From the NCBI GenBank assembly GCA_015680685.1, contig MNCI01004512.1, positions 49,375 through 113,374 on the forward strand: 64,000 bases of DNA, in the 5' to 3' direction. This document shows positions 11,978 to 23,850 of the stretch, piece by piece; the stretch's first letter is position 1, and each line of letters starts with the position of its first letter. A model generated the notes under the pieces. The model was not told where the DNA came from. It searched no databases and saw nothing but the letters and a program-made list of their open reading frames with translations. The position numbers and the translations under genes were made by a program. Origin of the DNA: Gnetum montanum. Taxonomy: Eukaryota; Streptophyta; Gnetopsida; Gnetales; Gnetaceae.

Positions 11978-14900
11978 NGTTTCACTTTTTAAATTTTTGC
12001 TAGAAAAACACATAGAATTTTTGGTTTTTGAGGTTTTAGATTTGTTTTCTTATTATTTACTAGTTTTTCTAGAAATGGAACCACTGAGTTATAACTTATG
12101 ATTGATTTTCTATGAAATTTTTTGTAAGTCAATGCATAATGGATTTTTGGGTTTTTGTTGCTTTACCCTCTCAAAATTAGGTAGCATTGACACTTAGAAA
12201 ACTTTTTTCTGCTAACATCATAGCTTCTTGGGGATGCTTAAGGCTATTAGGGAGGGTTTAGCATCAATTATAGTATTTTAAAGAATCTTTTAATATTTTT
12301 TCTAGTGATTTACTGTAGCTATTTTCTGTAGTTGGTATTTCATGAAATTTTTTGTAAGATTTTGTTACAGTTCTAGGCTATTGTGCAAATTTTTCCTAGG
12401 CCTAAAACTATAGTGTACATGTCAAATTTTTTTGAATCTGATGTGTATATAGTCCCAAGATTTAGAAATTTTTTTTAGTTCACATTTATGATTTTTTATG
12501 TATGTGTAAATTGCCTTGTGTAGTTGCAATTTTGGTTGTTGAAATTGCAAACCTTCCTAGTTGTATAGGCAGAGTTGGTATGTTTTTGAAAATTTTTTGG
12601 GCAATGTCTAAACTTCCTATGATTTTTTTGTGCTATATTTTGGTTTTTAATAGTCATGTAATTTTTTAAAAAAATTTTAACTAGTGCCCGCAGAGTTTTT
12701 CCTACAGCTAGTTTCATTGTTAATAAGGATTTCTAGTTAAAATTTGGTCAAATTCAAGTTGGAATTTTGTGACTATTATTGTGGGTTGTGTTTGGGTACA
12801 AGCTAATTTTCATGGTTCCATAAAATTTTTGTAATTTTTATGCATATTTTCACAATGAAATTGCCATCGGTGTTAGTGGTCTACTTGGTTTTTATTTAGT
12901 TGTCATGTACAAACTATTCATAATTTTGGTTAATACCTTGAGTTGCATTATTTTAGCATTGGTTTTTTGGTTATCTTGGTTTTTCCTAGGAATGTTGGTG
13001 TTGCATCCATGTTCTTCTTGTTATGGATTATCAAACCTGATTTACTGTTATGCAAGGTCATGATGGTTAACTTTTGGTTGGTGTGGGGCTTTCTTGAAGC
13101 CCATCCTAGTAGTGATTGAGCTAGTGGGGCTCTTGTGTTACATCCACACACTAGGACCCAATACCCCACCTGTTGACATGGTGTTGGAGCATGGCTCCCT
13201 TTGGTTTAGTCTAGGGGTAAAGGAGTTCTTGGCCTATCTGCTGTAGGATTTTAGTGTGATGGTGTGGTCACTCTTAGCTTTTAAAAAAATGGTCATCATC
13301 ATGAAAACCTTGCTACCCCATTCTGCTAGCTTGATCATCAAATTCATAATTGATGATCTTGATACTCATGTTGATGGTGAATAATTTGATAGCATATACA
13401 CCAAAGGAACACGTAAGTTTGTCCAAAATTTAGGATATTTCTGAATTCATCTAGTATAATGCCAACAACATGTTATTGGTTGGTCACTGAGCCAACACAT
13501 TATTTCAGAACCCTCATAGAAACATCTACTAGTTAAAGGAGTAAGTGTAAATTTAAGTTTTTTTTACTAGTTTACTTTTGATTTTATTAGGCTACTTGGG
13601 TTTATTGATTTTTGCTTTGGTTGACATGGCTGCAAGTATAGGATGGATGAACACGAGTTGATTAAGACTGACCAACTCTTGCCCTTGGCCTAAATAGTGC
13701 TGGAGATCTTTATGAAAAGCCAAGTTATGAGGCATGCAGTGATGAAGCAACTCAAGGATGACTTTGACAAGTATACCAAATGCTACTTCCAAGCCTACCG
13801 CAGGTGCTTGGTAAATGGAACAACCCATAGTTTGTGGGGAATACCTAATTTCGGTGCACATACACATATATCCCTTAGGGTCCCCATGCTATCTTCACCA
13901 AGTAAGAAAAGTGAGAATTATTTTTTTTATTATATACTTTTTATTTATGCAATGTTAACATTTTATGATCACATAATTGTTGAGTTGTTTAGATGGTTTT
14001 CTTGGTATGGCTATAAGTTTTATTTTAATTTGTTATATTTTTGTTTTTACATGATGTGCCTATGCCTAAGATAATGGGCTATTTTTGTTGTGTTATAGGG
14101 GCTACCTCTTCCTCCACCATCATCTTGATCACTTTAGGACATGATGAGGAGACACATAACCTCAAGTTTGATGAGGTGGATTCTGGGTAGCATTGGTTGG
14201 CTAGATAAGCACCTAGAAATGTCCAGGCAAACATTACCAATGCAAGTTTGTTGATCTTTTCGTGGCTCCTAGCCCAGTCATCCCTACCCCTAAGATGGTT
14301 AATGTTATTAACTCCTTTACCAAAGGAGTGAAGAAATTTTTCACCTAGTTTCATGGTGTGCCTATCACCTTGTCCATTGATGAATCTACCTTTAGTGACC
14401 TCTTTGGTATTCCTTGTGAGGGCATGATAGTTATAACCAAACTAGGGAAGGACATGGATAATTGGGAGGATGTGGAAGAATGTGTAAATGCTCATTGTGA
14501 CCATTCTGGATTATCTCTAGACTAGTTCTAGGTTGCAAAGGTCAAAGATATGTATTTGTTGTTTTGGTCCTGGGCATTTCCAATGTTGCTATAATAGAAG
14601 AAGATCATTGAAATTTAATAGATATGGACCATGAAAAAAGTCCTCATTAAATATGCTTAATTCAACTAGATTTGTCACTTGGTTTCTAGGCTACGAAGGG
14701 AGATCTTGAAATTCCAAAATGATCTTACTATGATATGCCATATGCATTTTGCATTTTTATGCCATATCTAAGAAGGTTCATGGAGTTTTGGGTGGTGCAG
14801 ATGGATGATGGATAAGCCAAGGCCCATCCCAGCTTTCTAAGCCTTTGGTAAAACTTATTTTTCAACCATGCAAGCTTAGAACCCACTAGATAATATTGGG

Positions 14901-16872
14901 GAATTACTGTCCATTACCACTAAGCATTTTAGTATTGTGTGTTATCCTTTCTTTGATAGAATGGGGATGGATCCCCAAATTACCATTGGGAATGTTCAAA
15001 AGGTAAAGAAGTTATGCATTGAAGTTAATGGAGTAGCTAGAGAAAAGTTGAAGAGGCCTATTGTTGAAGAGACAACTCCAGTTGTCAAGAAACCTACATA
15101 GAGGAGGCTTGTTGTTAAACTTGGTCAAGCACATCATGTGGTGGCAAGTACATTCTATTTATTTCATTTTTAATTTATCTTTTATTTATGTTTTATGTTA
15201 TATGGCTATGTTGTTATTTTTTTAGGCAAATTATGCCAAGTTTTTCTATGTTTTATCTTCATTGTTCTTGTAGATAACCAACAAGAATTGGTGGACCGAG
15301 GAGCAGTAGTAGAGGTAGAGAAAAAATTCCTAGAGGAGGAGGTCCTATAATAGCATAAGGAAGAGAGGTTATCTAATGTCACATTGGATGACCTTGATGC
15401 TAAATTTGATGTTCCAAAACTAGGTGAATCCCTTGTTATCATCTCAAATAATATCCTAGGTATTTATGAATTTTTTATGTGTTGCATTTTATATTTTCAT
15501 GTTTAAGCTCGGTTTTAACTATATAGGCTATAGTTATGTATGATATAGATCTTGAACCTTAGCCAGGTCCCTCAACCTCTACATTTTGCATGAAACCATG
15601 GGTGGAGGTTTCTAACAAAGTCAAGTTGATGCATGAGATGGCCAAAGACATGATTGATCTATTACAGTAGATTACTCTGGATGTTGGTAAGAACCTTAGT
15701 TTACTTTGTCCTTAATTTTTTTTATTGTTCATGTATTTTTGTTTTTCATATAGGTCTTATGATTATGTGGTCTTAATGGCTTAGAAGTTTTTAGTTATTG
15801 TTTTTGTTTATTATTTTTATATGCATGTTTTGTTATTATATTGCTTGTAGTATCTAAGGTTGGATGGGATTCCAATTGTACCATGGAGATTGATGTATTA
15901 CTAAGCCTGCCACATAACGTGGAAAATGTTCCATGAAAGTTATATAAAAGTGCCACTAAATGTGCACTTTCATGTGCTAAAAATTTGTGGGAGTTCCAAT
16001 GTTTGAACAAGTTCCTATGAGAATGAGTTCTAGCATTGGAAAGAGAGACTAAGAGACAGGTTGAGGAAATTAAAGGTCTCTAGGATTGTGAGGGGTTTGT
16101 GGAATCCCAAGTTGCTAACAGGGACTTCTTGCAAACTAAGTATATGACATGGGTATGATATTGAAATTCCATCCATGACAAGGTTGCCCTTGCTAGGGAC
16201 CTCACAGAGAAAAAGTTACAGATGGACTTACTGGCTCATAGGGTCAAGGAGTGGAGAGATTATTGTGCTTAGGTCCTTAAGTGGAATCAAACACAAATAG
16301 ATGATAAAAAAAGCATAAGGTAGAGCATGAAAAATATTTTAAGTGATTGTAGAAGGAGTTTATAGAATGGTGTAAGTTGGAGCTGTTCAGGAAGGGAATC
16401 CAAGTAGAAGGCATCTTCAAACTATTTGAAGGCTCTTTGGTGGTGGTTGATTCCCCAACTCCTTAAGTCTCTACTACTTTTGGGGAGGTGACCACCACTA
16501 CATTTTCATCGAAGTCACCCACATGGAATGAGATTGACAAGAGCAACATCTTGACTAGCATTAATCTTAGAGAGATGAATTGGATGTACATGACTGAGGA
16601 TGAATTTGTCCATCATCTAGAGGTTGGTCTTTGGAGCTTCCCCACAAAGGATGTTGCACTTGAGACCTCCCAGGTTTGCTTATTATTTTTGTTATTTCTT
16701 AATCTATTTTATTTTGGCATATTTTAGTTTAGCTTAATTTGTGATTTGGTTTCATATTATGTTAATTACTAATTAAAATAATGTTATTGTGTTATCGATA
16801 ACAGGTGACACCAATAGCCCCAATGGTGATGATGTTGGAGATGCTCCTCCACCACCTTTAGCTACATCCTAG
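11598..16872 (+). pseudogene. Antisense multi-exon gene, copy in element B (unknown family)
   Basis: Eight exons are inferred by alignment to the copies in D and A and by splice sites: 11598-11722, 13087-13540, 13637-13901, 14099-15143, 15274-15459, 15535-15686, 15851-16673 and 16805-16872. Exon 1 is intact and basic (starting MLKRRSSTSKNLALENIDIA). Its first intron is 1.36 kb, almost the same as in A. Exon 2 keeps AFLKPILVVIELVGLL and the LWFSLGVKEFLAYLL block. Exon 4 keeps GVPITLSIDESTFSDLFGIP. Exon 7 is coiled-coil-like, and exon 8 ends PNGDDVGDAPPPPLATS. Many in-frame stops, mostly TAG in place of CAG, an acceptor AG changed to GG before exon 2, and a GC donor after exon 4 make it a pseudogene. 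The fold of exon 4 recalls plant transposon-associated domains (Transposase_32 or plant mobile domain); this is only a suggestion. Confidence 0.75.
11943..11979. repeat. Poly-A tract ending in a single N
   Basis: About 36 A residues followed by one N, inside the first intron of the antisense gene of element B. The N suggests a low-quality or gap-closed position, so the tract length is not reliable. Confidence 0.9.
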
Positions 16873-17690
16873 TTCCATTTGTTTTGGTCATGTATCCAAC
16901 TTATTCTTATTTTTGATTATGTCATAATGTTGTGGCTAGTCTTAGCCATGGTTTACTTGTGAGACATTTATAATCTTTTTATGTTATTGCTACATAATGT
17001 AGCTATGGCTATTGGGACTTTTGTTTATTTTATACATTTGTTTTAATTGAACTTGCATTACATGGTGTGACTATGGCTATAGTTCATGGTCATTTTAATT
17101 GTTATTGTTTATTTAAGGTTTTAAATTTGTTATATATGTTCTAGCATTTTTGGTTTTATGCATCCTATATGTTTTATGTTTTGTTCATGTTATAAGGATA
17201 TGCTAGGCTACATTGGTTGAATCATGTGATTATATGGTGATATTCGGTAGAGTAAAAATGAGCATTAACTAGGCCAAAAAAAAAAAAGGTAAACTAAGGC
17301 ATAATGACTATAAAAAAATTATGAAAATGTTACTAGTTTTAGGCCATGGTAGGCCACTAGTTAAAGGCTTTGACATGTCATTGTTTTGGTAGTTTTAGGC
17401 CATGGAAAGCCATTGCATTTTGCTAGTTTTAGGCCTTAGCAAGGCCATTGTTTAAAAGAGAAATTTTTTTATAAGTTTTATGTTTTAGAATTTTTATATA
17501 TTTTTTTTAGGTTTTAAAAATTTTTATGGTATTTTTATTTGGTTTTACATTTTGAAAAGAAAAGGTGTAAAAACATAAATGGTAAATAAAAGTAAAGTAT
17601 AGGTTACATGCTAAATAAAGCTAAAAAAAAGGTAAATAAAGGTTATATTAGGCACAGCAAATAAAATAAGAGTTTATATGGTTGTCGACA
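16873..17690. other. Spacer between antisense gene end and protease, element B, with TAGTTTTAGGCC repeats
   Basis: No gene seen. From 17335 to 17455 there are three diverged copies of TAGTTTTAGGCC followed by GG(C/T)CA(C/T)TG. A matching unit occurs in A near 56464, and a related, larger repeat block in D at 43400-43690. The rest is AT-rich and probably holds the 3' ends of both the antisense transcript and the gag-pro transcript. Confidence 0.6.
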
Positions 17691-18400
17691 TAGGGTAAGA
17701 AAATAAGGAGCATATGTTTAATTGTGCAAATGTCTCCTAATCTTCGAAAGATTAGGAAAGGTGTAGGGTCTACATTGCATGATCCTATATTTTCCATTCG
17801 CTTCACTAACCACATCAAAGGGGAGCTCTTCCCATGGTGCATCCATGGTTCCATTGTTATCTATTTGAGCCTCTTCCACTCTATTAGGCCGTTGGACTTT
17901 ATATTTTATAGTTTCTTTTTAGAACTCCACTTTAGAGCCTTGTTCTATGTTAACATTGTTGACTATCAAGGGGGTTTCATTATCACCATGGATAATTATC
18001 TCATCTCCCTCATAAGACAAGTGAATTTCTTGGTGGATGGAGGAGGAAATAGCTTGTAATTGAGCTAGCCAAGGCCTCCCTAGGATGAGATTTAATCTTA
18101 GTGTTTCATCACTAAGAAATTGGCTATCATGGGGAATTATTCCCTTGCTACAAAGTCCAAAGAGATTGAGCCTTTAACTTCCACTTGAGATCCATTAAAG
18201 GATTTAAGAGTAGAAGTTGAGGTATGTTGCATGTGTTTTGTTAGGCCTAAATGTTCAACAATGATGTAAGGTATAACATTGGTGGTTGCCCCATTGTTCA
18301 TGTGCACCCTATGTGCCTTGTATTACCTCACTTTTATGATTATGAAGAGGGGGGCTTTGGTTGTCTCATCATCTTGGGGGTTGGTTTTGACCTTGCTACC
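17690..18400 (-). pseudogene. Retropepsin-like protease remnant, element B
   Basis: Minus-strand match to the protease of element D. The active-site triplet that reads DDG in D reads NNG here (plus-strand 18290-18309), both Asp codons having changed to Asn. The segment after it (NVIPYIIVEHLGL-like, LKSFNGSQVEV-like) and the LPYEG/IIHGD region are recognisable, with stops between them. Confidence 0.7.
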
Positions 18401-21298
18401 ACAAAAAAATAGTGTTGTTGACTTATTTTCTTTCTTTGGTAAAGGTGGTATCACCACATGGATGGACTCTTCACTAGCAAGGATATCCTCACTAATAGGA
18501 ATTGAGATCAACATTTTCACTAATGACTCATGATGTGTAGCAAAAATCATTACCAGGTCATTTAGCCTAAGAGAAGTATTTTGTTGTTTTAATGACTGTT
18601 TGACCTATTGCATAGCATTGAGGAAGTCTTTATCATTGGTTGTTGACTTCTCATTCTTGTTAACTTTGACTTCCTCCATGCATCCTAGGATGCAAACTTC
18701 ATGTTTCAATGATTTTGTTTTGGTCTCTTTTCCCTCCCCTTGTGGCTTGGGGTCCATGCATGATTGATTGGTTGAAGTGGCCTTAGTATTAGAGCTCATT
18801 GAAATGGATGAGATGGGAGTGGGCTTCGATGGATCCACTCCTTTCATGATTTAGCCTACTTTTTGTCTTTGTTTTTGGGCTTTGGTGTAAACATCTTACA
18901 TTGTTTACTTTGTTATTTTTTTATCATTGTTGGGCTATGAAGAAGTCATTGCATTAGCCACTACAAGAGGGCATTTCTCAGTTGTTGTTGTTGATTTGGT
19001 TGTAGTAGGAGAGGGAACTCTGATCACAAAAGGTACCTTAGGAGGCATAGGTGATGGTATCCTTAGAAGAAAAGGAAGCCTTGAACTAGATAGTTGAAGG
19101 ACCCTTATCATTGCGAGGGGTACCTAAATCAAAAATGGCTCTAGTGTAGGTCTTGGATCGTTGTCGACATTGAATGCCACTATGATGTATGGAATATTAT
19201 TGGAATTTAATGGGTTTTTGTAAACCTACATGGATTATTTCTTTGACCTAACTAGGTTGGAAGCATTGAGCCCTAGCTCACCCTTGTCTATCATCTTCTA
19301 TAGGTTATTCTTTGGGCCTAAAAAAAATTGGTATTATGACCTGGCAATTGATGGTAGTGGTAGAAACAGTTAAGCTTAAAGTACTTAGGTACATGTGGGT
19401 CATCATTGGTTGCAAGAGTGGCATCCTTTGCTATCTCACATAATTGGTCATGCCTCTTGTAGGTAATCTCTGTCATTTGCTTATATTGGATTCTCCAACT
19501 CTTTAGCAATTGGTCAAGGAGTTTTAATGATTTTAAAGCTAACCTAGTGTATTTTGAGCAATCTTTCCTCTCAAAATTAGGCCTTGAATTGGTTGATGTA
19601 GAGGCCTCGGATGTTGATGGTTGGTTATTGGTGGTAGGGACCTTGGGTTTGATTGTTTTGGATCCCTGCACAGTTTTGGTTTCTTTATCCATAGTGGCCA
19701 TGACTACATTGTTTTGCCTCCCCTTCTCCTTATCCTTCCACATGTGTTGGTTTTTGTATGCCATGTAGGTGGGGTTACGATTGGTCTTAGTGACATCCTC
19801 TATGTTCTTTATTTGAGTTAAGGCTTGATTGAGTGACTGTGGGTCTAAGTAGTAAAGTTTAGACTTACTAAATGGGTCTTAGCTATTGGCTTAGGAATAT
19901 CATTATGAAGAGCATTCCATCATTGTATGAATTTTTATATGAGTTCAAGGGATCCCTACCTAACCTTCATTAGTTGGTCAAGATTCATGTTGGGATTCAA
20001 GTTATACTTGAAATGGTTAATGAACTATGATATGAAGTCCTCAAGTAAGGATATAGATCCTCTCGGTAACACGTGGTACTAGTATAAGGCTTTCATAGTT
20101 AGGAACATAGGGAAGATTCGTATTATGGTGTGTGGTTAGGATTGCAACAACAATAACTTAGAATGGGAGGTGATAAGGTGAGCATTGGGGTTACCCTCAT
20201 CATTGTACTTAGTGAATTGAGGTATGGGCATGCTAGGGGGAAGAGTTATCTATGGGATAGCAAGATTGATAGGATCATCTTGATAAAAGTTCATGATCTT
20301 GACTATCTGGGTTGTTGAAGAATTAAGCTTATGTAACTCTTCCATAAGCTCTTAGATCATTTGGAAGGATTGGTCCATGCCTTGAGGCATTTTCATGGAT
20401 GGTGGTATTTTTACAAATGGTTGGGATGTGAGTTGGGAGACTTATGGCCTCACGATGGGTTGTAGTACGAAAGGGAGAGGCTAGGTCATCTTGGCCATAG
20501 ATGGACTGAATAGTGAGAATGAGGTTTATGTTGGTATTTGAGGGATGAAGGGGAAAAATAGTTTTTGTGGTCCTTGGATGACTTGGGGTTCCACTGTGAG
20601 GACCACTAACATGGAGAAGGGGTCAATATTGATGAAGACCATTGGTGATGGCTGTGTAGATTGAGGATATGTGGAAAAAGGCATAGAAGAGCAAAGGGAC
20701 ATTGTCTAGGGCATAGGTTGTACCTAGTGGGGTGCTATGATAGGCTCTAATCCAAACATGGTAAGGTACATGGAAGATGATGGTTAAGGTAGCTGTCCCA
20801 TAGAAGCAACAGGAGAGGATGAAGTAGATGCAGTGGTTTGGGGAGCTAACTATTGAAAGAGGCTTCCTATGAAATTTTGGGTTTAGGTTTAGCCTTGAAC
20901 TCATCATGTTCCTCATGTTGACTTGCTAAATTGGCCTTCTTACTCTACTCATTCATCTAAATCAATTAAGATAGGATCTATGTATGAGCATCATTCATTG
21001 GTATTTTAGCATAGAAGGAGGGTATGTACTCCTTTCCATTTTGATGGATTAACTCATACTCATGTTTGGCTTTGGCCTCCATTTGTGGAATGACCAAGCT
21101 AACTTGGATTTTGATGCAAATGAAGTTGTAGTGATCTTCATTTATCATGAAAAAGTTTAGGCTTTGTCCCCTTAGCTTGAGCGATTACCTATGTTAAGCT
21201 ATAGTAGGGTCTTTCACGTCATAAACCCTCATTGTATCTTGGTTAGATATCATGTCTATCAAGTTAAGGATCAAGATAGTTAACTGGATGAAAGACAT
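18400..21298 (-). pseudogene. gag of element B
   Basis: The gag reading frame runs leftwards from a Met at 21298. The N-terminal region matches D and A in the EDHYNFICIKIQ...YELIHQNGKEYIPS block (about 21060-21150). The central retrotransposon gag domain is near 19850-20350. A 148-codon open piece (19318-19764) carries a linker rich in Lys, Ser and Thr, and the zinc-knuckle-like CFYHYHQLPGHNTNFF, in which the last Cys of D's CEYHQRNGHGTDYC is lost. Multiple stops separate the pieces. Plus-strand frames at 19547-19821 are mirror frames. Confidence 0.75.
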
Positions 21299-21539
21299 TA
21301 CCATAGATTTAAATTTGGTTTAATGAATTTTTTAATGAATTAATTAAGTAAGAAAATTCCAACAAGTGGAATTTCCCAAGGTGTAAAATGGGTATGGATG
21401 TAAAATAATGTAAACTACTACTGCTGGTGTAGTGTAGGTTGCAATGATAAGGGTGTGCACTACACTTGAAAAAATATAAGGATCTTGATGTTGGTAAAGC
21501 CAACTATGCTGGCTTTACTAGTAAGGGCTACACTTCCAG

Positions 21540-21567
21540 GAGGAGGGGGGGGGGGGGGGGGGGCGCG
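21540..21567. repeat. Poly-G tract with CGCGCGG end
   Basis: A run of about 20 G followed by CGCGCGG in an otherwise AT-rich leader. The matching leader of element A has nothing similar. It could be a real simple repeat or an assembly/sequencing artefact. It produces a false poly-proline frame on the minus strand. Confidence 0.9.
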
Positions 21568-21734
21568 CGGATTGTTGGAGGAAGAAGATAAGCTCTCAAC
21601 AATTATCTTACCCACTAGCACTGCACTGGGGTACCCCCTCTTGATAAGAATATGTTTATTTTGAGAAAAGTGGATGTAAAATCTTAGTGTTTTTTCAAAA
21701 GTTACATTTATGTCTTGGAGAGAAACCAACACTG

Positions 21735-21739
21735 GCTTT
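21735..21739. repeat. Target-site duplication (left) of element C: GCTTT
   Basis: GCTTT next to the LTR of C. The other side at 28612-28616 is GATTT, so four of five bases agree. Confidence 0.6.
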
Positions 21740-22898
21740 TGAGGTTTAAGAACTTAGAAGGGGGGTTGAATAAGTTTCCTAGGTTTAAGTAAAATCTATC
21801 ACACAAAGGACATAAAAAATTACATGATTCCCAGACTTTGTTAGTCCACACTTGGAGGGTAGATTCCTTGCATACCTCTAGACTTTGTTTCTTTCAATAT
21901 GTGGTGTAGAAGAGACCACAACCTTTATAAGATTTGAGCATTGGTACAGAGAGTTTTGTCACTATGAAATATCTCAACCTTGTAAGGCTGCAACAAGATC
22001 AAACTATGGTTTAGAGGATCTCACAACCTATACAAAATTGTGCTCTACTTCAGAGTGTTTTGGTGCTACAAAATAACTCAATCCCAGAGGATCTTGAAAA
22101 ACTTGAAATGGATGCCTTTTCATAAGAAGCACATTAACCCCATAGGGCAATAAAGAAAGAGAATGAAAAATGAAGAATGACTGTAACTCAAATTACAGGT
22201 CCTTGTACTTTAAAGCACAATTCTACAAATAAACAAGCAAATGATATGACAAATGAAGTACATAAGTACAACAACATAGAGTATACAATGATAGCTTTGA
22301 TGTTGACAATGCTTGCATAATTTTCAAGAATTTAATGTCTTCTTAAGGCTTTAGATTTTCTAAAAATACCTTGGAATCTATGCAATGGCTACCCAATGGC
22401 TAGTGTAGATGTCTCTTTCAACGTTGGGATGTCTACCTAAGATATACCTTAATTCTGGAGAGACATCTCCTTAGAGAATGGAACATATCTTGGGAGATGT
22501 CTCTAGGAAGACACCTACTCTAAAATGAGGACTTCTTCTGTTTCTTGAAGACATCTTCTTGTGAATTCATTCTTCTTGGTTGAGATGTCTACTATTTCTT
22601 AGAGACATCTTGTCAACTATTGAGCTCTAGTTCTTGAGGCTTTCTCTCATTGATTTGGCTTCTTCCAAATCCTTGAAGCATCTTCATTTGGTTTGTAGTC
22701 TTCATATTCATCCATATGTGTCCATGCTTTCATCTTGCCTATGAAGTTTTCATTTTAACAACCCATTGTAGACTTTATTTCCTTGAGTCCTTATTCATGA
22801 TGTGGAGTTCGTGTTCATGACCTATAAACACACCATCCATAATAAATATTCTTTGTTCTCCATTTTCCTTAAGGTTTTGGCATACCAAAAGGTCAATA
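21740..22898 (-). repeat. Element C 3' LTR
   Basis: Starts TGAGG on the plus strand and aligns to 27159 onwards, including the AACTTAGAAGG and AGAGACATCT blocks. The inner end is GGTCAATA, matching GGTTAACA in the other LTR. It is 1159 bp and shorter than the other copy because that one carries a duplication. Confidence 0.85.
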
Positions 22899-23245
22899 AT
22901 CTTTGCCTTTTTGGTGATGTCCAAAACTTAAGAAAATGGGTTAGTAGTCACTAGATATAATTGTAATATTGCTCATGATAGTAGTTTAAATATATCCACT
23001 AGATCCCAATAGTGCATTATATTCTATGAATCACAATCATTCAAGTCATTTTACATCATCACATCACAATAACCATAATCATAATTCTACACCAGCATAT
23101 CACAATCATGATAATCATAAATGATACCCATAATAGCATTATCAATTTGATCTATATATCTAATTCTCAATATGACCACATCTTAGTATTAAATAATTGA
23201 TCCAAAATAATATCAAATTCTCCCTATTTTTGCCCCCCCTAAACA
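22899..23245 (-). other. Element C polypurine tracts and 3' internal spacer
   Basis: ATCTTTGCCTTTTT at 22899-22912 is a polypurine tract on the minus strand, directly beside the LTR. A second purine-rich stretch on the minus strand lies at 23216-23240 (plus strand TCTCCCTATTTTTGCCCCCC). Between them is AT-rich sequence without a frame. Confidence 0.6.
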
Positions 23246-23399
23246 AAAGCAAAAGAGAAAAAAAATATGTTCTAGTTTTTTTTTGTGCATGTAAGAACTA
23301 AAAAATGTTTTATTGAATTTTTTTTAGAATAACTTAGTTGATAGGACATGGTCTTGTTCCCATATCTTTATAGAGAGTAGTCAATCTTTGCTCATCAAG

Positions 23400-23850
23400 G
23401 GGCTTGATGAATGGATCTGCAAGTTGATTCTTGGTTCCAATAAATTCTAGTTTAATGTGCCCACATTGAGTGTGTCCTCATATAAAGTGATGTGGAATCT
23501 CAATGTTCTTGATGTGTGAGTGTTGAATTGGATTTTTTGTCATGTTGATGACACTGTTTTTTTCATAATAGATAGGTGTAGATTGAGGTTTTACCCCTAA
23601 GTCTTTGAGCTTTTCTTTCATCCATAGAAGTTGAGCACAATAGCTTCTAGCTGAGATGTATTCTGCTTCAAATATAGAAAGTGCTATTAAAGTTTGCTTT
23701 TTGGTTGTCAAAGAGACAAGGTTTCTTCTTAGAAAAAATTAATTTTCACTTAATTTCCACTTGTACTTCGATGGTCATCTAAATAACTTGCCTAATCTAC
23801 ATCACAATATCTAGCAAGATCAAGTGGGAAATCTTGTGGATACCAAAGGC
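23400..23850 (-). pseudogene. Copia RNase H, element C
   Basis: The 77-codon open stretch 23478-23711 shows the copia RNase H core: KKQTLIALSIFEAEYISA (usually S..EAEY), then CAQLLWMKEKLKDLG and the block ending NIEIPHHFI. The preceding CDVD.ASYLDDHRSTSG segment lies at about 23745-23810, with a stop at one expected Trp codon. This domain degrades the RNA template during reverse transcription. Confidence 0.85.

Larger units (their letters stand above)
21299..21739 (-). other. Leader of element B between PBS and gag (part next to gag)
   Basis: Untranslated leader, homologous to 60376-60700 of element A; both contain GGTGTAGTGTAGGT and a GCACTACACT hairpin partner nearby. It is interrupted by copia element C at 21740 and continues at 28617-28966. 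Confidence 0.65.

Noticed and set aside
13087-13540. Assigning the antisense gene to the plant mobile domain or Transposase_32 family
   Set aside because: Only a general resemblance (a block ending in FGIP-like sequence, plant repeat context); no diagnostic motif could be confirmed without a profile search.
21460-21732. 90-codon minus-strand frame with poly-proline
   Set aside because: Created by the poly-G tract in untranslated leader; absent from the homologous leader of A.
22861-23245. Alternative 3' LTR end of element C at about 23216 next to a second purine tract
   Set aside because: The sequence 22899-23216 is absent from the other LTR, while 22898 matches the outer end of the 5' LTR and is followed by a purine tract.
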